Under the pieces are notes generated by a model. The model made no database searches and was not told the DNA's origin. It worked only from the letters and a program-made list of their open reading frames with translations. DNA of 64,000 nt from Mycoplasma sp. CSL7491-lung. GTDB taxonomy: Bacteria > Bacillota_I > Bacilli_A > Mycoplasmatales > Metamycoplasmataceae. Position numbers and translations under genes: made by a program. The DNA is taken from positions 451,380 through 515,379 of the forward strand of contig NZ_JAHMHG010000001.1 of NCBI RefSeq assembly GCF_018913965.1, in the 5' to 3' direction. Within the stretch, counting starts at the first letter, position 1. The number at the start of each line of letters is the position of its first letter. Positions 51,792-61,120 of the stretch are shown here, piece after piece.

Positions 51792-52157
51792 ATGAATAGA
51801 GAATGCAACAAAAGAGCATGTCGTGAAGCTAGTGCTTCAAACACAATGGAAACACGCGAAGAGAAAGTATATGAGCCAGTTGGCGGAGTTCGTTGTGAAG
51901 ATGAAGGAATAGCAAACAAAATAGCTAACCAATTACTAGAAGATAAAAAACATGAAGTCATCGAACAAACTAGAGTTGGTTACCAAGAAAAAGAAGTAGA
52001 CACAAAAGAAGAGAACTTAGTTCAAGAACAAGAAGAAATAATATTGCAACAAAATACAAGTGAACAAGTTTATCAAGAAATTCAACAAAAAGAAACTCGT
52101 GTTTACGATCTACTAGACGTTTTGGCAGAATATAAAGATTTTCTTCAAAAATTCTAA
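51792..52157 (+). CDS. Uncharacterised acidic Glu/Gln-rich protein
   Basis: A 121-residue soluble protein with three Cys, two near the N-terminus (MNRECNKRACREA) and one in GGVRCEDEG. The rest is dominated by Glu and Gln and is probably one or two long helices (residues 60-121). No TGA codon and no signal peptide. It follows metK after 45 nt with AAGGAGAAATC before the ATG, so it may share the metK transcript. I recognise no family; the Cys pattern is too sparse for a confident metal site. Confidence 0.7.
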   Translation: MNRECNKRACREASASNTMETREEKVYEPVGGVRCEDEGIANKIANQLLEDKKHEVIEQTRVGYQEKEVDTKEENLVQEQEEIILQQNTSEQVYQEIQQKETRVYDLLDVLAEYKDFLQKF

Positions 52158-52176
52158 AAATAATTTATTAATATAG

Positions 52177-52182
52177 TATAAT
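52177..52182 (+). promoter_or_regulatory. -10 box of candidate small RNA
   Basis: A perfect TATAAT. The expected start lies near 52189, exactly where the sequence GAGCCGACATCGAG begins. No good -35 is visible, common in mycoplasmas. Confidence 0.5.
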
Positions 52183-52188
52183 ACCTTT

Positions 52189-52252
52189 GAGCCGACATCG
52201 AGAGAAATTTAATTTCCTTGTGTCAAATAAGCCTTCTTAAGAAGGTTTTTTT
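52189..52252 (+). ncRNA. Candidate small RNA of about 64 nt, antisense to a 23S rRNA segment
   Basis: A -10 box precedes it and a perfect terminator closes it (CCTTCTT and AAGAAGG arms at 52232-52245 with seven T). In between, GACA (52194-52197) and TGTC (52220-52223) plus GAAAT and ATTTC form a stem-loop. The first bases read TGAGCCGACATCGAG. From memory of the E. coli 23S sequence this is the exact complement of CTCGATGTCGGCTCA near positions 2494-2508, in the peptidyl-transferase region. The patch is also GC-rich compared with its surroundings. No open reading frame fits. Expression is not proven. Confidence 0.5.
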
Positions 52253-52256
52253 ATTT

Positions 52257-52285
52257 AAAAAATCCAAACTATATTTGGATTTTTG
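52257..52285 (-). terminator. Terminator of the DUF3137 gene
   Basis: Arms AATCCAAA (52261-52268) and TTTGGATT (52274-52281) with T-runs on both sides, just beyond the minus-strand stop codon. Confidence 0.75.
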
Positions 52286-52287
52286 TT

Positions 52288-53388
52288 TTATTTGTCTAAA
52301 TAAATTGGTATATAAATTATCGATAATATTCAATATAAAGTATATGTATCATATAAAAAGTCATTATACATTGAATTTAAAATTTTATTTTTATTTATAG
52401 ATGGAATAATATCTAACTCCATAAAATTCATAGGTACAGAGTACTCAAAATAAATTGAATCACCTGTTGAAGTTACATACATAGAATTAACTATAGAACC
52501 ATGGACATCCTCCACCCTTTTAACTGATAACTCCATTGAAAGTGGTGTATACATTTGTCTAGCTTTTAGTTCATCATCTGCTACTAACCTTATTTTCTTG
52601 TTAAATTCTTTATTTTCTAATTTTATTGGTTTCTTACTAAACAATCCCCTTTTAAATAAAGTAAATTCGAAACCTCTATCGCCCAAGTTTCTTGTATCAA
52701 TTTTTAAAACGCCTCTTTCGAAATATCTTCTTGAAACTACTTGACCTTTTGAATTTCTAACTATTTGAAGATAAAGAACATTCATAAATGATGCAGGATA
52801 TCTATTATCAATTAATAAATATTTTTGTTTAGACTTTTTAACAATTCTAGCATCATTTGGAACACCAAAATTAAAAGTAATAATTTCTTCACTATCAAGC
52901 GAACTATCTAATATTTCCTTTTTACTAAATTGTTTGGTATCTAAAAAAAATTCTACATTTGCCTTTGTAGATAAATAATTAATTCCATTATTTACCTTTT
53001 TGAATGATTTATTGTATATTTTTTCAACGTCAATTGAATTCCTTATTTTAGAGATTATCATGTTTAAGGTTTTTTTATATTTTCAAAATATAACAATGCC
53101 AACAAACATTAATATAAAACTTAAGATTAGAAAAACTAAAAAGACAATAAAATTAGTACTTTTTCCATTTTGAAAACCAATTACAAAAAGCAACAAAACA
53201 CCAAGTAAAAACGAAAATGTAGAAAGTATGAAAAGTATTATTGATATTTTTCTGTTTTTTCTCATTTTATTTATTGATGATTCGTCCGAAAACGCTTCTT
53301 CAATTGCGCTTTTAAAAATAGGATAAACTGTTTGATCTGTTATAGACTTATAAGAATTAAAATTCATATAATCTTCAACTATTTTCAT
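52288..53388 (-). CDS. DUF3137-type membrane protein
   Basis: The protein has 366 residues in one frame after reading TGA as Trp. A cytoplasmic N-terminus (about 1-45) is followed by two membrane helices (about 48-70 and 78-102), then a large soluble C-terminal domain (about 110-366) with beta-rich segments such as NSMYVTSTGDSIYFEY. This is the architecture of the DUF3137 family, common in mycoplasmas and of unknown function. It stands downstream of the rsuA-type gene with a 57-nt gap. Confidence 0.65.
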
Positions 53389-53445
53389 AAAACTCCTTTA
53401 TTAAATATGTTATTATATTTAAATTATATTATATTAAATAATCAT

Positions 53446-54138
53446 TTATATTATTTGATCTCTTTTTATTTCTATATATTCACCTTTTTTTAGATCTTTT
53501 GGTAAATTTAAATTAGCAAATTTAACTCTTTTTAAATAAATAACTTCTAAACCAAACTTCAAAAACATCCTCTTTACTTGATGAAATTTACCTTCGTTTA
53601 TAGATAAAAAACACTCATTATTATTTAAAATTTCTAATGTAGAAGGTTTAGTAATATTTTTTTCGCCTATATCAAATCCTTTTTCAAATATTTTTATTAG
53701 ACTATTATCTAGGTTGCCGTTCAATCTTACAAAATATTTTTTTATAACGTGTTTTTTAGGCGCTAAAAGTTCGTGAGTTAATTCCCCGTCATTTGTAATT
53801 AACAAAAGACCTTCGGTATCTTTGTCTAACCTACCAACCGTATGAATTCCTTTGTAACTTAAATATCTAGAATCTATTAAATCAAATACAGTTTTATTTA
53901 TTTTATCTATGTTTGCACACACATATCCTGAAGATTTATTTAAAAGTAAATAAATAAATTGTTCTTGTTTTTTTATAATGTGATTATCAATTTTAACAAC
54001 ATCATCAAAATGAATTTGCTCTGATTTTTTTATTACTATGTCATTAACTTTTATTCTTCTATTTGATATAAATTTCTTTATTTCTCTTCTAGAATAACTT
54101 GTATTTTCTGATAAAAATTTTTCAACTCTAATTTTCAT
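53446..54138 (-). CDS. RsuA/RluB-type rRNA pseudouridine synthase
   Basis: The 230 residues comprise an S4 RNA-binding domain at residues 1-60 (RVEKFLSENTSYSRREIKKF) and a catalytic domain with GRLDKDTEGLLLITNDG, in which Asp is the catalytic residue. The C-terminal INEGKFHQVKRMF is the family motif. RsuA-type enzymes modify U516 of 16S rRNA; the RluB branch modifies 23S. Size and motif favour RsuA, but the target cannot be fixed here. Confidence 0.88.
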   Translation of the reverse strand: MKIRVEKFLSENTSYSRREIKKFISNRRIKVNDIVIKKSEQIHFDDVVKIDNHIIKKQEQFIYLLLNKSSGYVCANIDKINKTVFDLIDSRYLSYKGIHTVGRLDKDTEGLLLITNDGELTHELLAPKKHVIKKYFVRLNGNLDNSLIKIFEKGFDIGEKNITKPSTLEILNNNECFLSINEGKFHQVKRMFLKFGLEVIYLKRVKFANLNLPKDLKKGEYIEIKRDQII

Positions 54139-54208
54139 TTCTAACTTATTTTATTTAAAAATGGAAAAAAATAAAATAATTTATTAATAATTTAAAAGAT
54201 TAATTTAG

Positions 54209-54214
54209 TATAAT
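54209..54214 (+). promoter_or_regulatory. -10 box of rpiB
   Basis: TATAAT, flanked by two copies of AAAGATTAATT (one ending about 10 nt before, one starting about 4 nt after the box). The repeats might be an operator, but AT-rich DNA makes chance likely. Confidence 0.5.
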
Positions 54215-54253
54215 TAAAAAGATTAATTGATTTAAAATATAAAAGGAGCAAAT

Positions 54254-54694
54254 ATGAGTAAAAAAGTAGTAGCCTTAGCTTCTGATCATGCAGGTTTCGA
54301 ACTTAAAGAAGAACTTAAAAAATATGTTAGATCTTTGGGTTATGATACAGTAGATCTAGGTCCGGACAACGGAGTTAATAAAGTTAGTTACGCAACTCAA
54401 GGAAATGAATTAGCTGAATATATTAACTCTCGTAAACCTGATTTTGGAATTGGAGTATGTGGTACAGGACTCGGAATTTCATATGCTTTAAACAGACATA
54501 AACATATAAGAGCTGCTAGAATTACTTCAGTTGAAGATGCTCACTTAGCAAAACAACATAATAATGCAAATGTTCTAGTGTTTGGTGGTAGACAACTAAA
54601 AACTGAAGATGCAATTAAAATGATTGATGAATATTTAAAAACAGATTTTGAAGGTGGAAGACACATCGAAAGAATAGAGGAGTTAGATAAATAA
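54254..54694 (+). CDS. rpiB: Ribose-5-phosphate isomerase B
   Basis: A 146-residue RpiB/LacAB-family protein. It begins VALASDHAGFELKEEL, has the catalytic Cys in GIGVCGTGLGISYALN and the HNNANVLVFGGR block. It interconverts ribose-5-phosphate and ribulose-5-phosphate, linking the non-oxidative pentose phosphate pathway to PRPP synthesis. AAAAGGAG precedes the start. The next gene starts 2 nt after it. Confidence 0.95.
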   Translation: MSKKVVALASDHAGFELKEELKKYVRSLGYDTVDLGPDNGVNKVSYATQGNELAEYINSRKPDFGIGVCGTGLGISYALNRHKHIRAARITSVEDAHLAKQHNNANVLVFGGRQLKTEDAIKMIDEYLKTDFEGGRHIERIEELDK

Positions 54695-54696
54695 AA

Positions 54697-54945
54697 ATGG
54701 CTAAAGAAACAAAAACAAGCGAAACAGCAAAAAAAGAATTAAAACCAGTTTGACACATTACATTAGATAGAGAAAAGGGTAAATGAAGAGTATATAGAGA
54801 AGGCGCTGAAAAAGCAACTATAACTTTCGATACCCAAAAAGAAGCTATACCATACGCTAGAGACCTAGCTAAAAAATACAATGGAACATATTACATTCAT
54901 GGAGAAAACGGTAGAATTCGTGATGGAAAAGGATATAAGAAATAA
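54697..54945 (+). CDS. DUF2188-like small protein
   Basis: The 82-residue basic protein has two TGA-encoded Trp (PVWHITLD and GKWRVYRE) and is invisible under the standard code. The central part (WRVYREGAEKATITFDTQKEA followed by AIPYARDLAKKYNGTYYIHG and GRIRDGKGY at the end) is the compact DUF2188 fold: two strand-rich halves with a helix between, ending in a Gly-rich tail. The function of the family is unknown. It shares the rpiB transcript. Confidence 0.75.
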
Positions 54946-54953
54946 ACTATACC

Positions 54954-54981
54954 AATAAACTAATTAATAGTTTATTTTTTT
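54954..54981 (+). terminator. Terminator of rpiB unit
   Basis: Arms AATAAACTA (54954-54962) and TAGTTTATT (54968-54976) followed by T residues. Confidence 0.7.
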
Positions 54982-54994
54982 ATATAATATAAAT

Positions 54995-56494
54995 ATGATA
55001 TGAAAGTTAAATTTATATAGATTATTAATAATATTTGCTCAATTTATTTTCATAAGCTGTTTTTTTGTTGGTATTTCTTTCTTAATTTATAACATAAACT
55101 CAAATTATGTTCATTTATTCATTTGAACAAACTATTTATTAAATGTAGTAATGGTACTTGTTATAGCATTTCAAAAAAGAAATTCTCAAATTAAGCTCTC
55201 ATGACTATTTTTAATGATAATATTACCTATTTTTAGTGTAGCTATATTTTTTACTTTAGGAAAAATCAAACCAAATAAAAACGAATTAAAAGTAATTGAA
55301 GAAGATAGTTATAACTTAAATAAAATAGATCAAATAGATAAAATTAAAAGTAATAACTCCGTCTTAAATCAATTAAAAAATATAACCGATAATACCCTTT
55401 TTAATGCTGATTATAAATTTTATGAAGAAGGTTATAGATTTTATGATTCTTTAGAAAAAAATATAAAAAACGCAAAAAAAAGCATTTTAATAATTACTTA
55501 TATAATTAAAAAAAGTGAAATTTCAAGAGAATTTATAGATTTAATTAAATCAAAAGCGAAAGAAGGGTTAGAAATTAAGTGATTAATTGATGATTTTGGC
55601 GCTTTTCCAAAGTTAAAGAAAGAATTAAAAAAACTCAATAAAGTTGGCGTTAAAGTACATTTTATAGCAAAAATATATTACCCTTTCATAACTCACAAGT
55701 CTTTTTATAGAAATCATCAAAAATTCATAATAATAGATTCTAAAAAAGTTTTTTCTGGAGGAAATAATATATCAGATGAATATGCATCATTATCTCCAAA
55801 ATACGGGCATTGAATTGACTTAAATTACAAAATAACCGGAGAATACGTTAACGCTTACAACATTCATTTTATTAAATTTTGAGAAATAGTGACAAGAGAA
55901 AAATTAGATATTAATAATTATATACATAAATTTAACAAGGAACAAAAAGGACAAAATGAATCTATTTTAATTTTTGATTCTCCATCATGTGACTATTCTA
56001 ATGCAGAAAGAGTTTGGATAAAACTTTTTAGTCAGGCCAAAAAATCTATTAAGATTGCTACACCATATTTTTCAATAACAGAAGCAATGTTTAAAGAAAT
56101 TGTTTTAGCACTTAAAAACAACATTGATGTTACCATTTTTTTTCCTGGATTACCAGATAAAAAACTTGTTTATAAGGTTGGTTTATGACAGATTAAACAA
56201 TTAGTGGAATTGGGTATGAAAGTTAAAATATATAACGATCACTTTTTACACTCAAAATCAGGGGTTATCGACGACGAAATAGCATGAGTAGGCACAAGTA
56301 ATTTAGATGCAAGAAGCATGTTTTCACAATATGAAACAATGGATATAATTTCAGGACCATCTGTAAAAAGCATTATTTATATTTTTAACGAATATAAAAA
56401 AAATTCGACAGATATACAAAATAATCATGAATTAATGAAAAAAGGGACCATTTTTGAAAGATTTTTTTTCATATGAACATCACCTACAATTTAG
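54995..56494 (+). CDS. cls: Cardiolipin synthase (phospholipase D family)
   Basis: The protein has 499 residues. Two or three N-terminal membrane helices (about 8-30, 38-58 and 70-88) precede two HKD catalytic motifs: His241 in NHQKFIIIDSKKVFSGGNN and His419 in LHSKSGVIDDEIAWVGTSN. It condenses two phosphatidylglycerols into cardiolipin in the membrane. Most mycoplasma membranes depend on cardiolipin. The ATG is directly followed by ATA and a TGA-encoded Trp, so the N-terminus is lost under the standard code. No ribosome site is clear. hsdR follows after 15 nt. Confidence 0.92.
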
Positions 56495-56509
56495 AAAGAT
56501 GAGGAAAAA

Positions 56510-59500
56510 ATGAATGACAATGACAATTTGAATATAATTGGATTTAATTCAGAAAAAGAATTAGAAGAGGCAATAATAAAACAGCTTGAATACAATTATA
56601 GGGTAGACAAAAATACAGAATCATTAAATCAAACTTCTAACCAATATACTAAGACAATTTACAATAAAACCGAACAAGATTTAAAACAAAACTGGTGTAA
56701 TATTCTTAATAGTATAAATAAAAATTACTTAAATGGATATAATTTAACAATTAATCACATTGATAGAATTCTAGAAGAATTACATGATAAGAAATTAACA
56801 GAAATAACAAATGGAATATTAAAATACGGTTCATTGCCTCCAATTGATTATTTTAAAGATGAAGGAAATAATAAAAAATATTCTTTAGTTTTATTTAAAA
56901 ATGGTGGTAATAATCAAAAAATAATAGGAAATAATGATAGTGTAGGAAATTTCTTAAATACTAAAGATCCAATTTATCAAATTGCAAGACAAATTAAGTT
57001 TGAAGATATTGACGGAATAATACCGGATATAATGTTATTAATTAACGGAATTCCAGTTTTACTAATTGAATTAAAACTAAGAAGTTCTAATATAAAAGAC
57101 GCAGTCCAACAAATCAAAAATTACAAAAAACGTATATCTAATTTTAATTCAATAAAGAAAAAAATGACAATGCTTAATTTTGTTCAAATACTTTCTGTTA
57201 TGTCGGAAAATAAAATGTTTTATACCCCAAACCAAACTGATGAAAAAAATATTCCAGATAATTTTATTAATGATTGATTATATTTTACAACCTGAAATTC
57301 TAAGGATAAAGAAAATAAACCAGTTCATAAGTGGCATGAAGTAGTTAAATATTTTTTTAACATCCCAACCATACATGATATGGTATCTAAATATACAGTT
57401 GAAAACTTAGAAAATGACAAACTATTCTTACTCAGAAGTTACCAATACCACGCAATTCATAATATTTTAGAAAGAATGGATAAATCATACCGAAATAATG
57501 ATGGCGAAAATAAAATAGGTTACGTTTGACATGCAACAGGTTCTGGTAAAACACTAACAAGTTTCAAATTAGCTCAACTTTTAAAACAAAAGTATAATAA
57601 CAAAAAAATTTTCATGGTTGTCGATAGAATAGCATTATCTAGCCAAACTAACGATGAATACAAAAAATTTTCAAATAATTCATTAGATATCGAAATAGTA
57701 TCAACAAAAAATACTAATAAACTAAAAAGAGAAGTAAAAGGTAAAAACGATTTCAACTCTTATCAGTTTATTAATAATCAAAAAATAATAATAACCACAA
57801 TACAAAAAATTAAAAAGATGTACGAAAGCGAAAAAGACTCGGTAATAGAAAGTAATAAAGCAAAAAGTAAAGATTTCATTTTTATATTTGATGAGGCACA
57901 TAGATCTACTGATGGTATACAGTTTGAAAGTTTCAAAGAAATGTTTCCAAACTCTAAATTTATCGGATTTACTGGTACACCCATAATTAATGATGACGTT
58001 AACAATAATTTTGAAAAACAAACTACTAACGATATTTTTGGTAGTTTAATACATAGTTATACAATTAAGGATGGAATAAAAGATAAGAAAGTTTTACCAT
58101 TTAGAATATTTGTTGATTATCCTAAATATCTAGTCAAACTCTTTACAAATACATCTAATATTCTAGATATACAAAAAAATAAAACCAAAGAATATGATTT
58201 ACAATCACTTTATCATGAATACAAACAATTAATCGAGAAAAACGAATCAGGGTTAGATGACCTTGAAGAAATTGAAAAAAGCAAAAAAATAATAGAAGAT
58301 AAATATAACATTAAATTTAAAAATTATAATGATGTAGATGCAGATGAATATGATATATTAATTAATACTAATAATCATAATATGGAAAAATCATTAAAAA
58401 TAGAAAAAGAATTATATGAAAATAATTTTTATAACAATAAAGCTTATAAAAATTGAATAGTAGAAGAATTAATTAAAAAAACAATACAAAATAAACAAAA
58501 TCATGGTGGTTTATATAGTTCGCTTTTTGCAGTAGAAAGTAAAGATGATGCTATAGAATACTATAATATATTCGAAGAAAAACTAAAAGAATTTAAATGT
58601 AAAATTAACTTTACTTTACTATTTGATTTTAGTGAACCCAACACAGAAAAAGGTGTTATTGAAAGAAGCGAATTTTACGATAAATTATTGAAAAATTATA
58701 ATAAAATGTTCAATACAAATTTTAAAATAGACCAAATAAAAGACAAGTATAAAGAAGATATTTTAAAAAGATTGAAACAAGAAGGTATAAATTATCAAGT
58801 AAGATCTAAAGATGATTATTCTAAAAAATTAGATTTATTAATTGTTGTTGATCAATTATTGACCGGTTATGATTCAAAATACATAGACACAATTTATTTT
58901 GACAAAAACATAAACCAAGACTACTTACTTATACAAGCAATCTCTAGAACTAATAGAGTTTTATTACAAACCCAAAAAGAAAAAGAAATATGAAGACCTA
59001 AAGAGTATGGTAAAATAAGATTTTTCCGACAAGGTGCAAATATGAAATTTCTTTTAGAAAAAGCTTTTAAAAAGTATGCAAATCAAAATAGCGGCGATGA
59101 GAGTAATATATGATTTTTAGAGTTAAAACCTAATATAATAAAAGAGCAAATAGAAATAAACTTTATTAAAATAAATGAAATTAGTAAAAAAATCGGCTTT
59201 AAAAATGATTATAACAGAATTCCAACACGATTAAATGAAGCTATTCAAGAATATATGCAAACAAAAAAAGAAACTCAAATAATAAAGGAAGCTAAAAACT
59301 TCAAAAATTATGCTGATATATTATTAAAAACATGAATTAAATTTAGTAATCTTGATATTGAAGATAAAAACAAAATTATTAACGATATTAAAAATATTTT
59401 TAATTTGGATGACACAAGTAAAATTTTAAGAAGAATTGACACGATAAGAAGTAGAGCAAAAGAAATTAGAGATATCCTTAAAATAACTGACACATCTAAT

Positions 59501-60097
59501 GATTATGATTATTATGATATTTATAATGTAACTAATGATTATTTTTTAGAAAGTCCTAGTGAATCATTTTTCTCAGAAAAACCGGACGAAACATATGATT
59601 ACGAACTTCTGGAGCAAAAAATATCAAAAAATGAGAATGATGAAAAAAATAAAATCGAAGATATTGATTATTTTTTATCTAAATATAATTATAACGACCA
59701 AGATTATATAAAATCAAATATAGATGTATATAGTTTTAAAAATACATACGAACTTCAAAATGTTGTTTCACAAAAACTTAATGAAAGAGCTCAAAGCGAA
59801 ATAAACGAAAAATATAATTCATTTTCTAGGGCTACTGGGTTAAGTATTGAACAAATAGCAAGTTTAATAAGCGATTATAATAATGCCGATGACGGTAACA
59901 AACTTTTAAAATTAAATGATATTTATAATGCGATAAATGAAAATTTAAAGGATGATAGTGATATATTAAATGAATATTATAGTTTTTGCGAACTTAACTT
60001 TAAAAAAGACGTTAGAGGTGGTAATAAATATAAAATTTCAGGTATTAACTCTAAAAAATGTATTAAAAGTTTTTTAGAAACAATTATAAAAAAGTAA
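56510..60097 (+). CDS. hsdR: Type I restriction enzyme R subunit
   Basis: The protein has 1195 residues, full length for HsdR. The N-terminal PD-ExK nuclease has Asp173 in GIIPDIMLL and Glu187/Lys189 in VLLIELKLR. The SF2 translocase has Walker A ATGSGKT (Lys347) and DEAH at about 461-464, and GFTGTPI as motif III. A helicase C domain follows and then a helical C-terminus. It cuts unmodified foreign DNA, but needs HsdM and HsdS for recognition. Neither is in the window. A tyrosine recombinase lies convergently just downstream. The frame is intact, so it may still pair with an HsdM/HsdS set elsewhere. Confidence 0.95.
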
Positions 60098-60114
60098 CTT
60101 AACGTTACTTTTTT
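60088..60114 (+). terminator. Terminator of hsdR
   Basis: AAAAAAGTAAC (60088-60098) and GTTACTTTTTT (60104-60114), a perfect 11-bp stem overlapping the hsdR stop codon. Confidence 0.8.
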
Positions 60115-60131
60115 AGTGGGTTTTAAAAAAA

Positions 60132-61055
60132 TTAATAAAGATTAGATATTGATCTCATAACTAAATCAATATCTTTATTTTCTAATTCACTAATAACATG
60201 TAAGTAAACTCTTTCAGTTGTATTCATACTAGCATGACCCAATCGTTTTGCTACTGAGGCTACCGAAACTCCAGCATATAATAATATAGAAGCGTGAGTG
60301 TGTCTAAGTCCATGAACCGTAATTACTGGTACATCAGCACTTTTACAACGTCGCTCTAAAATATTATTTATTGTTGAATTAAATATTTTTCCACTTTTTT
60401 TAATAAAAATAGGTTTATCACTTGGCAGATTTTTAATCATAAAAGCAAATTGTGAAGTCGTCAATCAATCTAATTGAATTTTACGAATAGAACTTTTATT
60501 TTTAGTTGGTGCAAAGCCTTTAGATTCTTTATAATTTCAAGTTTTATTTATGTTTAATAATTGTTTATTTAAATCAAAATCAGCTGGAGTTAATGCTAAA
60601 GCTTCTGAAAACCTTAACCCTGTTTTTGCAATAAGTAAAATTAATCAATCATAGTTAATAGAACCTTGTATTTTTAGTTTTTTTATTAAAGATTGTAATT
60701 CAAATTGACTTAAAAATTTTATTTTCTTTTTTCTCTCCGGAATACCTTTAATTACTGCTTTTCGTGTTGGGTCATTACTTAGATAACCTTCGTCAAAAGC
60801 ATCTAACAAACACGCTTTTAAGTGATGATGAAAATCCATGGTTGTTTGTCTTTCATGATATAAAGCGTATTCATTTAGTATTTTTTGATATTCTAATCTA
60901 TTTAAATCTTCCATTTTTAAATTTGGCGAAATTCTATTAACTCACTTTAATGTTAGTTCATATTTTCTGTAACTTATATTAGTTATTGAACCTTTCTTAT
61001 ACACAATAATTCAATTTTTAAAATATTCAGAAAATGTAAGATCAGTTTTTTTTAT
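60132..61055 (-). CDS. Tyrosine recombinase (phage integrase family)
   Basis: The protein has about 307 residues. The N-terminal SAM-like core-binding domain (TFSEYFKNWI to about residue 100) is followed by the catalytic domain with Arg148 (KTGLRFSEA), His248/Arg251 (HGLRHTHAS), His274 (RLGHAS) and the nucleophile Tyr284 (ERVYLHV). All key residues are present. It resembles integrases of conjugative elements and mycoplasma recombinases that invert hsdS genes. There is no ATG at the expected start: ATA at 61055 follows AGGAGG at 4 nt, and the first ATG, at 60914, would delete 47 conserved residues. The ATA start is inferred. Confidence 0.85.
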
Positions 61056-61090
61056 TTTTCCTCCTTTAACCCACTTGAGAGAAAAAATTT

Positions 61091-61120
61091 AAATAAACCA
61101 AGTGCTAGCTTGGTTTATTT
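61091..61120 (-). terminator. Terminator of ezrA-thiI, containing the thiI stop codon
   Basis: AAATAAACCAAG and CTTGGTTTATTT form a perfect 12-bp stem; the thiI TAG lies in the loop region. A T-run follows on the minus strand. Confidence 0.8.

Noticed and set aside
54193..54230. Direct repeats AAAGATTAATT around the rpiB -10 as an operator
   Set aside because: Short and made of common AT words; chance is a sufficient explanation without comparative data.
56510..60097. hsdR as a fragmented pseudogene
   Set aside because: The apparent breaks are TGA codons; the frame, length and motifs are complete.
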